Origin: Calditerrivibrio nitroreducens DSM 19672
Lineage (GTDB): Bacteria > Chrysiogenota > Deferribacteres > Deferribacterales > Calditerrivibrionaceae
Length of the DNA stretch: 64,000 nt
Direction of reading: 5' to 3'
Assembly: GCF_000183405.1 (NCBI RefSeq)
Contig: NC_014758.1
Coordinates: forward strand, 62,001 to 126,000
The stretch's first letter is position 1; the number at the start of each line of letters is the position of its first letter. Below are positions 45,101 to 52,446 of this stretch, in pieces. A program made the position numbers and the translations under genes. Below the pieces are notes generated by a model, which was not told the DNA's origin, did no database searches, and worked only from the letters and a program-made list of their open reading frames with translations.

Positions 45101-45596
45101 CATATTCTTTCGCAGATTTTACCGCTTCCTTTAAATCACCTCTTATCACATATCTTGGTATTTCCCCAGCCAGACATGCCGATAACCCTATTAAACCTTC
45201 CGAATACTTTGCCAGAAGCTCTTTATCGATTCTTGGCTTGTAATAAAAACCCTCCAATTGGGCAAGAGAAACAAGGTATTGGAGATTTTTCAGTCCTTTG
45301 TTGTTTTTTGCAAGGAGAATTAGATGGTAATTTTTATCTTCACCTTTTTCGTAATTTCTGTTTTTTCTGTCATCCGGAGCTACGTATACCTCACAACCGA
45401 TGATCGGTTTTATATTGTTTGCAATGGCTTTTTTATAAAAATCCACCACACCGTACATAGTACCATGATCGGTGACGGCCACTGCGCTTGATCCAAATTT
45501 TTTTAGTTTATCCATCATTTTATTAATCTGTATTGCACCGTCCAGTAGGGAATATTGGCTATGTAGGTGAAGATGAACAAAATCTCTACTTTTCAT
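42132..45596 (-). CDS. dnaE: DNA polymerase III alpha subunit
   Basis: Main replicative polymerase, 1154 residues. It has an N-terminal PHP domain ([16 protein letters not shown]), and C-family palm motifs [23 protein letters not shown] and [15 protein letters not shown] with the catalytic aspartates. Fingers and the helix-hairpin-helix follow ([15 protein letters not shown]), then a C-terminal OB fold ([25 protein letters not shown]). Length matches the DnaE1 type. Upstream mobB ends 6 bases before its start codon. Confidence 0.98.
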   Translation of the reverse strand: [1154 protein letters not shown]

Positions 45597-45602
45597 TCGG
45601 AA

Positions 45603-46256
45603 CTACCCGATTTTGATTTTGACGTTTTTAATATCCGGAAAAAATTTTAAAGCATCTAAATTAGAAGATAGGTATTTGCTGATTGCCTCATTATCGGATT
45701 CTATTTCAATTATAGGTGGGGTAATTACGGACATATCGATAATATATTCGGCAACTTTTTCTACATCTTCTAAATTAAATATTTTGATTTCCCGTGAGGT
45801 TTCTCTGGGATAATGCTTCATTAAATCTATCACCTCTGAAGGTTCGTAATCTGTAATAACACCCATAAGGTATCTACTATCGAAGGATACCGGAGAGTTT
45901 CCATTCCCTTTGCGAAAAACCTCAAACTTTGGGATGTCACTTTTTTTATACCCCTCTGTGATTACGATCTCCACTCCATTCATGTATTTTAAAATTATCT
46001 CCTGTAGGTCTGGTTCATTATCGATGTTTGATTTTACGAGAGCTAATTTTTCATGGCTTGAAATAAGGGATACAATTGCACCGGCTGCCTTAAATCTAAA
46101 GGAATCCTTGCCGGGCTTATCGATTTCAAATTTATGTGCATCATGCTTTATGGCGCCTACTTTATACCCTTTTTCTGTGAGAAAACGGATCAATTTTTCT
46201 ATAAAAGTGGTTTTACCACTTCCGGATGCACCCACAAAAGAGAATACATTGTTCAT
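45603..46256 (-). CDS. mobB: molybdopterin-guanine dinucleotide biosynthesis protein B (MobB), extended
   Basis: GTP-binding protein linked to bis-MGD cofactor synthesis for molybdo- or tungsto-enzymes. It has P-loop GASGSGKTTFIE, IKHDAHKFEIDKPGKDSFR and ITEGYKKSDIPKFEV. The start at 46256 has GAAGG upstream; an in-frame extension to 46310 lacks support. At about 217 residues it is longer than typical MobB (near 170); the last 55 or so residues (from DMSVITPPIIEIE) form an unassigned extension. mobA is not in the window. The IS256 element lies about 120 bases upstream. Confidence 0.88.
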   Translation of the reverse strand: MNNVFSFVGASGSGKTTFIEKLIRFLTEKGYKVGAIKHDAHKFEIDKPGKDSFRFKAAGAIVSLISSHEKLALVKSNIDNEPDLQEIILKYMNGVEIVITEGYKKSDIPKFEVFRKGNGNSPVSFDSRYLMGVITDYEPSEVIDLMKHYPRETSREIKIFNLEDVEKVAEYIIDMSVITPPIIEIESDNEAISKYLSSNLDALKFFPDIKNVKIKIG

Positions 46257-46345
46257 CCCTTCACCTTCCATATAACTTAAAAAAATAAAATAAACCCGAG
46301 ATGGAAGCAAGTCAACAACTTTTTGAGCTGGTGAAGAGAGATATA

Positions 46346-46377
46346 GAACGTTGGAACGTTAGAAAGTTAGAAAGTTA
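46346..46377 (+). repeat. four tandem 8-base repeats beside the IS element
   Basis: GAACGTTG, GAACGTTA, GAAAGTTA, GAAAGTTA in a row, ending 2 bases before the left end of the IS. Drift within the array (C to A) suggests slippage. It is too short for a protein tract or CRISPR. Confidence 0.7.
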
Positions 46378-46379
46378 AA

Positions 46380-46403
46380 GATACTGCTTCAAAGTTTGTG
46401 TAA
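46380..46403 (+). repeat. left terminal inverted repeat of the IS256-family element
   Basis: GATACTGCTTCA-AAG-TTTGTGTAA; pairs with the right end at 47705-47728. Confidence 0.8.
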
Positions 46404-46453
46404 GGAGTAAAATCGTGTATAATAAAAAAACAAACTTTAGGAGCGTAACCGTT

Positions 46454-47671
46454 ATGTCAAATTCAAAATTAAACAAAACAGAAGTACTGAACAATGTAGA
46501 TTTTAAAGAGTTGAGTAAAACTTGCAGAAGTCAGGAAGATTTATCTTCATTAACCAAGGAATTTATGAAGAATATGATAGAAAATATTCTTAAATCTGAA
46601 CTTGAGGAGCATCTGGAAGAATCAGAAAAGAATAGTAAAAATGGATACTACAAGAAGACAGTTCGCAGTGATGCTGGCAGTTTAGAATTAGATATTCCCC
46701 GAGACAGAGCATGTGAATATGAGCCGAAATTGATTCTCAAAGGCAAGCGAACAATAAGTGGTATTGATGAGAAGATAATAAGTCTTTATTCCCGTGGAAT
46801 GAGCCTTAGAGACATAGAAAAGCAGGTAAATGATATGTATGGTGTAGAGATGTCAGACAGTTTAATATCTAGGATATTAGATAAGATAGCACCAGAAATC
46901 AGTGCCTGGCAGAGTCGCACATTAGAGAGCATTTATGCTATTGTTTATATGGATGCTATGGTATTTAAGGTGAAAGATGATAATGGTTATTACAGGAATA
47001 AATCGTTACATTTTGCAATAGGAATAACGCTTGAGGGGAAAAAGGATTTACTTGGGATGTGGCTTACAAATAATGAGGGGGCTAAGTTTTGGCTTTCTGT
47101 TGTGACCGATTTAAAAAACAGGGGGGTAGAAGATATACTGATAGCCTCTGTGGATGGCTTGAGGGGTTTTTCAGAAGCTATAAACAGTGTGTTTCCCAAG
47201 ACAATAGTCCAGCGTTGTATAATTCATCAGATAAGATATTCATTGAAATATGTTGGTTCAAAATATCAGAAAGAATTTATGTCAGATTTAAAGAGAGTAT
47301 ATAAGGCACCTACGAAATCTGCAGCAGAAGATGCTTTAGAAGATCTTTCTGCTAAATGGGGCGAAAAATATCCAATGGTTATTAATTCATGGAAAACAAA
47401 CTGGGCCGAATTATCTACCTATTTTGAGTATTCAGAGCCTATTAGAAGGATAATATATACCACTAATACCGTTGAAGGTTTTAACAGGCAGATTCGAAAA
47501 ATAACTAAGAGTAAAGGAGGATTTACCAATGATGATGCATTGTTTAAAATTGTATTTTTAGTTTATAAGGATATTTCCAAAAAATGGGACAAAGCTATTT
47601 CCAATTGGGCAGAAATAATGTCTCAGTTATCTATAGTATTCAATGAAAGAATTGCTGGACATCTGAGCTAA
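46454..47671 (+). CDS. IS256-family (mutator-type) transposase
   Basis: DDE transposase of about 405 residues, full length for IS256. The catalytic triad is visible: D167 in VYMDAMVFKV, D234 in ASVDGLRGF and E341 in TTNTVEGFNRQIRK. Between the last two lie the conserved CIIHQIRYSLKYV helix region and WxxxW-type residues. No frameshift or stop. I start at ATG 46454 (MSNSKLNK), with AGGAG 11 bases upstream; a GTG at 46415 would add 13 residues. It is probably functional. Confidence 0.93.
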   Translation: MSNSKLNKTEVLNNVDFKELSKTCRSQEDLSSLTKEFMKNMIENILKSELEEHLEESEKNSKNGYYKKTVRSDAGSLELDIPRDRACEYEPKLILKGKRTISGIDEKIISLYSRGMSLRDIEKQVNDMYGVEMSDSLISRILDKIAPEISAWQSRTLESIYAIVYMDAMVFKVKDDNGYYRNKSLHFAIGITLEGKKDLLGMWLTNNEGAKFWLSVVTDLKNRGVEDILIASVDGLRGFSEAINSVFPKTIVQRCIIHQIRYSLKYVGSKYQKEFMSDLKRVYKAPTKSAAEDALEDLSAKWGEKYPMVINSWKTNWAELSTYFEYSEPIRRIIYTTNTVEGFNRQIRKITKSKGGFTNDDALFKIVFLVYKDISKKWDKAISNWAEIMSQLSIVFNERIAGHLS

Positions 47672-47688
47672 CATGAGATATCATGATT

Positions 47689-47949
47689 CTAGTAAATCAC
47701 CCTTTTACACAAAGTATGAAGCGGTCTCGTAATTTCTGTTATCCATCTAAATGGGAGATTTAGAAAAGGTGTTATTTTGTATTCGATTATTATACCTTCA
47801 TACATTTTCTCAGGTAGTTCGGACAAAACGGTGAAATGCAGCCATCCTGGGGTTATTGTGGCAAGATTTGATGGTGATGAGAAAAAGCTCCATACCGTAT
47901 TTAAATCTGAAAATATCTTTTGAGTACGATGGATGGTGTGTAATTTCAT
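47689..47949 (-). pseudogene. SRPBCC-family (ligand-binding cyclase/START-like) gene truncated by the IS
   Basis: The frame encodes the N-terminal half of an SRPBCC protein: TIHRTQKIFSDLNTVWSFFSSPSNLATITPGWLHF, then PFLNLPFRWITEIT at about residues 60-74 (shown here only as landmarks). Intact relatives run to about 150 residues; here native sequence stops at 47729. The final dozen codons and the stop come from the IS right end. The missing half is not found beyond the left end of the IS, so part of the gene was lost. Its ATG directly follows the ccdA stop (TAAATG). Function of the intact family: small hydrophobic ligand binding, not further defined. Confidence 0.85.
47705..47728 (-). repeat. 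right terminal inverted repeat of the IS256-family element
   Basis: On the minus strand it reads GAGACCGCTTCA-TAC-TTTGTGTAA, matching the left end. Its sequence supplies the last codons and the stop of the truncated SRPBCC reading frame. Confidence 0.8.
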
Positions 47950-48684
47950 TTATCCAAGCTTCAGCAGGAAGGGGAATATTGTGGTCAAAAAAGATACGAT
48001 CGAGGTAAGTGAACCGGTTAGCATGAGAACACCTATCAATATCAAAAGTAATCCAGCTAATTTTTCAACAATGACAACATATTTTGAAGCTTTTTTCAGT
48101 CCACCAATCACGTATCCCAAGGCTAACGCCGAGATGAGAAAGGGTATCCACAGCCCAAGTGAGTAGATAAAAAGCATAAAAATACCCTGGGAGACAGTGT
48201 TTTCTTTGGCGGCAAGGGATAAAATCCCCGCAAGAATAGGTCCAACACAGGGGGTCCATCCCAAAACGAAAGCCACCCCCAAAAGAAATGCCTCCACAAA
48301 GAAGGGTGCATTTATCTTTTTGTAATTCCACTTTTTTTGGATAAGTAGTTGGTTTATCCTGAATAGTCCCATAAGATGGATTCCAAGTAAAATAACTATT
48401 ACCCCTGCCACCTTCTCAAAATATATCCTATAGTCATTTAGAATTTTACCAACACTTGTGGCGGATGCCCCCAGTGCCACAAAAACAAGTGTGAAACCCA
48501 ACCCAAAGAATACAGCTCCAAAAAAAGCTTTTAATTTTGCCCCTTTACATCCCTGCGTGGTCAGGCAATCTATACTTTCCCCTGAAATGAAAGAGATATA
48601 CCCCGGTAAAAGGGGTAATACACAGGGGGAAAGAAACGTAAGCAAGCCTGCAACAAAAACACCGTATAATGTCAACTCTTGCAT
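47950..48684 (-). CDS. ccdA: CcdA-type thiol-disulfide electron-transfer membrane protein
   Basis: Six-segment membrane protein of 244 residues that moves reducing equivalents from cytoplasmic thioredoxin to periplasmic thiol proteins, for example in cytochrome c maturation. It has the two conserved cysteine sites: LSPCVLPLLPGY near residue 20 and GWTPCVGPILAGI near residue 145. A loop with CLTTQGCKGAK (about 41-51) contains two more cysteines. The thioredoxin-like protein at 4357-4797 is a possible partner, but not adjacent. Confidence 0.93.
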   Translation of the reverse strand: MQELTLYGVFVAGLLTFLSPCVLPLLPGYISFISGESIDCLTTQGCKGAKLKAFFGAVFFGLGFTLVFVALGASATSVGKILNDYRIYFEKVAGVIVILLGIHLMGLFRINQLLIQKKWNYKKINAPFFVEAFLLGVAFVLGWTPCVGPILAGILSLAAKENTVSQGIFMLFIYSLGLWIPFLISALALGYVIGGLKKASKYVVIVEKLAGLLLILIGVLMLTGSLTSIVSFLTTIFPFLLKLG

Positions 48685-48791
48685 ATTTTCACCATTTTTT
48701 TTTACGGTTTAATATACCCCTACTTTTAATAATGTCAAGAATCTCTTGTTTTTTTTATTCGATCATTTATCTTAGACAAAAAGGGGGTTAT

Positions 48792-48953
48792 ATGAAAGAT
48801 GCCAAGGCGGAAGAGATGAGAATTAAAGCTAAGTATAAAGAGATGATTTTAAAGGGGAAGATCCGGTTGCCCATTGATGTGGCTAAAAAGCTGACAGGTC
48901 CTGATACGGCATATCATCTGTATAAAGCAAAAAATAATAGGGATAGAGGATAA
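48792..48953 (+). CDS. small basic protein of unknown function (53 residues)
   Basis: Starts at ATG 48792 after a good AAGGGGG ribosome binding site. A longer frame from 48669 is unlikely because it would run through the ccdA promoter region. The protein is highly charged and probably helical (KAEEMRIKAKYKEMILKGKIRLP), with a LPIDVAKKLTGPDTAYHLYKAKNN tail at residues 27-50. No family recognised. It lies alone between the divergent ccdA and the convergent glycosyltransferase gene. Confidence 0.6.
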   Translation: MKDAKAEEMRIKAKYKEMILKGKIRLPIDVAKKLTGPDTAYHLYKAKNNRDRG

Positions 48954-48963
48954 TTGAACAGTC

Positions 48964-49653
48964 TTAATTGCCGTAGTAGATACGGTAAAGTTTTTCCTCT
49001 TTCACACCAATAAAGTAAAGTAGTAAAAGGAAGATATTTTTTATTGAGTTTTTTATAGCCCCTTTTCTTCTCCATCTTCTATCGGATGTTTTTGATAAAA
49101 GAGGTGAAAGGTAGAAGGTAAGTTTGTATTTTTTGCAACGGATCATCAGCTCCACATCCTCAAACAATGGAACTTTTTTTACCCCACCTATACTGTTTAG
49201 GATATCTTTTTTTATGAAAATCGTCTGATCACCATAGGGTAGTTTGAAAACCCTACTTCTTAATAATACAAAAAATTCTATAACTCGATAAAAGAATTTA
49301 CTGCCATCAATCCTGAGTCTAAATGCACCATAATCAAATCTCCCATAATTTTTCAGAATATCTTCAATCTGATTTAAATCTAACTTTGTATCATAATGTA
49401 AAAAGATGAGAAGATCTCCGGTGGCAGTTTCTGCACCTTTTTGCAGTTGAATACCTCTACCTTTAGGAGAGGTTGTAAAATAGACCGATGGCTCTCCTTC
49501 CATATTTTGTTCTGTGGGTGACTTTTCCCACTCATCCTTCCCTTCCACGATGATTATCTCATAATCTAACCCTTTTAGCTGGTTATTGAGATTATCTATC
49601 TTTTCTATTATATTTTTCTCTTTATAGACGGGGATGATAATGGAAAACTTCAT
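48964..49653 (-). CDS. family 2 glycosyltransferase (TIGR04283-like)
   Basis: GT-A fold glycosyltransferase of 229 residues: MKFSIIIPVYKEKNIIEK at the N terminus, IIVEGKDEW, SPKGRGIQLQKGAETATGDLLIFLHYDT and GAFRLRID in the acceptor region, then a C-terminal hydrophobic stretch. Such proteins are often labelled 'arsenosugar biosynthesis glycosyltransferase' because of gene neighbourhoods in other bacteria. No arsM or ArsS-type gene is here, so that role is not supported. It overlaps the TVP38 gene by 4 bases and ends the ten-gene run. Confidence 0.85.
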   Translation of the reverse strand: MKFSIIIPVYKEKNIIEKIDNLNNQLKGLDYEIIIVEGKDEWEKSPTEQNMEGEPSVYFTTSPKGRGIQLQKGAETATGDLLIFLHYDTKLDLNQIEDILKNYGRFDYGAFRLRIDGSKFFYRVIEFFVLLRSRVFKLPYGDQTIFIKKDILNSIGGVKKVPLFEDVELMIRCKKYKLTFYLSPLLSKTSDRRWRRKGAIKNSIKNIFLLLLYFIGVKEEKLYRIYYGN

Positions 49654-50324
49654 CTATTTTTAGATTTACTTATTCGTTTTATAAGATTCGGTATTTGGGA
49701 GAGGATGCCGAGTAGAACAAAAGCTATGAATACCTCTTTTGAGATCACCTCATCGACGGATCTGATGTTATAAAGGGTTTTTCCTGCATATGTGAATACT
49801 ATAGATGCCGGGAATATCCCTACGGCTGTTGTCCAGATGTAGGTGAAAAGTTTTACATTCGACAGAGCTGCGAAGATGTTTACCATAAAAAATGGGAAAA
49901 TAGGTATAAACCTCAATGTTAAAAGGTAAAGATGACCATTTTTATCCATCTCTTCATTGAAAATCTTTAATTTGTCAGTATACCTTTTCTGTATGAAATC
50001 TCCCAGAATATATCTGGCTACCAAAAATGCAAGAGTAGCCCCTGTCACTGCTGCAAAATTTATATACAGGATGCCCGGAAAAAATTTAAAAAAATATCCG
50101 CCAGCAAGGCTCATTACCGATGCCCCAGGGATCGATAGCATTACCACAAATATATATATTAGAATATAAATGAAGCTTGCCAGAAGATAATTATTGTTTA
50201 CGAAATATTCAAGGGTGTATCTGTACTTCTGCAGGTTTTCAAGGGTAAGATAACTGGCAAAACCTGAAAACTTTATCAGAAGAGAAACTGTGATTATTGT
50301 CAAAATAAGCAGTAGTTTTCTCAT
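49650..50324 (-). CDS. TVP38/TMEM64 (SNARE-associated/DedA-like) membrane protein
   Basis: Membrane protein of 224 residues with about five hydrophobic segments. It has the family core: GASVMSLAGGYFFKFFPGILYINFAAVTGATLAFLVARY (about 68-106) and FRFIPIFPFFMVNIFAAL. DedA/TVP38 proteins are thought to act as lipid scramblases or flippases. Here it sits between a DUF2064 protein and a GT2, sharing one base with the former and four with the latter. The three are often seen together, and the membrane protein may flip a lipid-linked product (inference). Confidence 0.87.
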   Translation of the reverse strand: MRKLLLILTIITVSLLIKFSGFASYLTLENLQKYRYTLEYFVNNNYLLASFIYILIYIFVVMLSIPGASVMSLAGGYFFKFFPGILYINFAAVTGATLAFLVARYILGDFIQKRYTDKLKIFNEEMDKNGHLYLLTLRFIPIFPFFMVNIFAALSNVKLFTYIWTTAVGIFPASIVFTYAGKTLYNIRSVDEVISKEVFIAFVLLGILSQIPNLIKRISKSKNR

Positions 50325-51004
50325 CAGTAGTACTCTTCGTTTAAGATCTTCATGTCTAATAATCCTGATTTCACCGCTTTTTTTAAATCATCATAATAGT
50401 CTATATCCATCAATTGTTCAAGAATCCAATAGCTATAAAGCTTTTTGTGGAGATTTTCTTTAAGTTTCCAAAACACCTGATTGCTACTCCATCTAATTTC
50501 CTCAAATAGATCAGGGTCAAAATTATTGGAGGAACCTATCAGATAAAAACCTCCATCATACGATGGGCCAATTACATAACTTCGCTTGTTTAGATATTCA
50601 AACCCCAATGTGATATTATAACTTAGATCCCCTAAAATGTCGCTACCGATAATTATGACCTTTTTATATCCTTTTTCAAATAGCTCTTTAAAAGATTGTA
50701 TCATGCGTTCCCCAATATCACTACCTATTTGCAAATGGATGGAATAATTACGGATAGTTGTTTTGACTCTGTTTTCTATATACTGTTGGAATAGTTCTTT
50801 TGTACCATCTGCAATGTAAAAGGAGATATCGATATCGGGATTTAGATTCTTCAAACACTCAAGCTGGGAGATTGTATTCTTTAAAAGTATCTCATATATC
50901 CTAAAGGCAAAATCATCACCGGCTTCCTGCGCCAGCCTCGTTTTTACCGTACCTTTGATCGGTATTCTACAAAATAGCGCAAGTGACTTATCATTTACTG
51001 AAAT
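50324..51004 (-). CDS. DUF2064 / TIGR04282-like nucleotidyl- or glycosyl-transferase with ATT start
   Basis: GT-A-like protein of about 226 residues. Reading in frame upstream of the first ATG/TTG gives the expected family N terminus (SLALFCRIPIKGTVKTRLAQ), followed by IGSDIGERM, VIIIGSDILGD and GPSYDGGFYLIG. Between this N terminus and the upstream in-frame stop there is no ATG, GTG or TTG. The only good start is ATT at 51004, 8 bases after AAGGAGG. A form starting at the TTG at 50854 would lack the nucleotide-binding part. It overlaps the radical SAM gene by 14 bases. Confidence 0.75.
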   Translation of the reverse strand: MSVNDKSLALFCRIPIKGTVKTRLAQEAGDDFAFRIYEILLKNTISQLECLKNLNPDIDISFYIADGTKELFQQYIENRVKTTIRNYSIHLQIGSDIGERMIQSFKELFEKGYKKVIIIGSDILGDLSYNITLGFEYLNKRSYVIGPSYDGGFYLIGSSNNFDPDLFEEIRWSSNQVFWKLKENLHKKLYSYWILEQLMDIDYYDDLKKAVKSGLLDMKILNEEYY

Positions 51005-51992
51005 ATGCAGATCCTCCTTTCAATACATTCCAACCCATATCTTCCAGCATATCAGCACATCTGGCCACAGAAAAACCTCTACTTTCTTCGGTTTTCTCTT
51101 TTATGTCCCTTGGATTTGCCCCACTTTCCGCCCAAATAAGGTTTGCACCGGCAAAGATACCCAATGGATTGGGTTCGTGGGTGCAGTTACCGATTACATT
51201 GTGGGGGGTGGCAAGTCTTGTGACGGCAACGATCTGAGCCATTTTAAGCTCTGATACCATTGGGAATTTACTTAGTTCACTGCCCGGTATATTTATTCTC
51301 CTCATGGCGCCACTGAAAACTGGATTTATATCTGCGGCGATCAGTATTTTTTCCGCAATCTCCTCCATTGTATGCTCCAAACCTATCGGCTCCACGCATG
51401 TGCCCACCAGAAGCCCTGCAGATTTGAAATTTTCAATTGATTTTAATCGGATATTTTTAGTGAGTTTATTGTCTCTACCTTCACCCATTCTTACTGCATG
51501 ATATACACCGGTAAACCCTGCTTCTTTCATTCTTATGGCATTATTTAATGGTTGATCACCGATATTTGCTATTAGTATTGTCTCTGGTTTTAAATGTTTT
51601 TTTATTTCGGTGGAATATTCTATAAATTTACCAAAATCGTAATTGGCTGTAGTCATTATATATATAGATGAGCATTCAGAATTTTTTTCAAAATCAAGGG
51701 CGTAGTTTATTGCCTCTGTAATACTCAATTCTTTGGACTCAGTAAAAACCTTATTGATAGATGCAAATGAGCAGAATTTGCAGTCCGCAGGGCAGGGTGC
51801 GAGATTAAGAGCAAACTGTCCGTGTACCTCCGCCACGTTGTTTGATAATTTTCTTGAAAGAAGAGCTCCTGCTTTGATTATTTCGTAGCCCTCCGGTGAA
51901 TCCGGTGAAAAACTAAGAAGGTAGACTATCTCTTCAGCATTAAGTCTTTCACCTTCTAAAGACTTCTTTATCAGATCGGTAACGTTATACAA
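50991..51992 (-). CDS. BioB-like radical SAM enzyme of unknown substrate
   Basis: Radical SAM protein of 333 residues. The cluster motif CPADCKFC (C67, C71, C74) is followed by a full-barrel layout like that of biotin synthase and HydE. The C-terminal segment resembles a BATS domain (RINIPGSELSKFP, THEPNPLGIFAGAN). The biotin synthase signature residues for its auxiliary cluster are not clearly kept, and no bio gene is nearby, so I do not call it BioB. It lies directly after a C_GCxxG_C_C protein and a rhodanese, suggesting sulfur (or selenium) chemistry. Confidence 0.8.
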   Translation of the reverse strand: MYNVTDLIKKSLEGERLNAEEIVYLLSFSPDSPEGYEIIKAGALLSRKLSNNVAEVHGQFALNLAPCPADCKFCSFASINKVFTESKELSITEAINYALDFEKNSECSSIYIMTTANYDFGKFIEYSTEIKKHLKPETILIANIGDQPLNNAIRMKEAGFTGVYHAVRMGEGRDNKLTKNIRLKSIENFKSAGLLVGTCVEPIGLEHTMEEIAEKILIAADINPVFSGAMRRINIPGSELSKFPMVSELKMAQIVAVTRLATPHNVIGNCTHEPNPLGIFAGANLIWAESGANPRDIKEKTEESRGFSVARCADMLEDMGWNVLKGGSAYFSK

Positions 51993-51993
51993 T

Positions 51994-52446
51994 CTATTCC
52001 TCCTTTATCCAGCCTTCTTCTATGGCAAGTTTATAAATCATCTCAGCGCAAAAGGATGTCATTTCAGGACAATGTCTGTACTGGCCTATCCCAAACATTA
52101 TCTCACTTCTTTTCTTAAGTGTCTTGCAACAGGTTGTTTGATATTTAGATTTAAATTTGTCTATGATAACCTTACCTATTTTTTGGGCATATCCTCTGTC
52201 TGCATCCGCGGAAGTTCTTCCGGAAAAATGACCTGCTATTAAAATAGCCGAGGAGAGGGCTCCGCAGATGCATCCGCTCTCCCCAATCCCTTCACCTAAA
52301 ATTGTCATTGACCTTTTGAAATCTTCGGAAAAATTGTAACCGGTGACATCTTCAAAGGCTTTTAAAACCGCCTCAGAACAATACAACCCTTCTTTGAAAT
52401 ATTTTTCTGAAAGCTCTTTTACCCTATTTAGGTTCTGAAAATTCAT
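51994..52446 (-). CDS. C_GCxxG_C_C family probable redox protein
   Basis: Protein of about 150 residues with the family cysteine pattern: YCSEAVLKAF, GESGCICGALSSAIL, TTCCKTL and a C-terminal CPEMTSFCAEM. The family is named for this pattern and is thought to be redox-active or metal-binding, with no firm function. I start at ATG 52446 (MNFQNLNR); an ATG at 52470 is also in frame and overlaps the rhodanese gene more. It precedes the radical SAM gene by one base. Confidence 0.85.
   Translation of the reverse strand: MNFQNLNRVKELSEKYFKEGLYCSEAVLKAFEDVTGYNFSEDFKRSMTILGEGIGESGCICGALSSAILIAGHFSGRTSADADRGYAQKIGKVIIDKFKSKYQTTCCKTLKKRSEIMFGIGQYRHCPEMTSFCAEMIYKLAIEEGWIKEE

Larger units (their letters stand above)
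46380..47728 (+). mobile_element. IS256-family insertion sequence, complete
   Basis: About 1349 bases bounded by imperfect inverted repeats and carrying one full-length mutator-type transposase. Left end 46380-46403 and right end 47705-47728 share GCTTCA and TTTGTGTAA at the same spacing (19 of 24 positions match when one end is reversed). I see no convincing 8-9 base target duplication in the flanks. The right end interrupts an SRPBCC gene. Confidence 0.88.

Noticed and set aside
46346-46377. CRISPR-like array
   Set aside because: The units are 8 bases and directly tandem without spacers, so they are a simple repeat.
48669-48791. N-terminal extension of the 53-residue protein to 48669
   Set aside because: It covers the ccdA upstream region and lacks a ribosome binding site, whereas ATG 48792 has AAGGGGG at good spacing.
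48964-51004. Arsenosugar biosynthesis cluster
   Set aside because: The GT2 and DUF2064 proteins resemble families so named, but no arsM methyltransferase or ArsS-type radical SAM gene with the usual features is present, so the label would rest on names alone.
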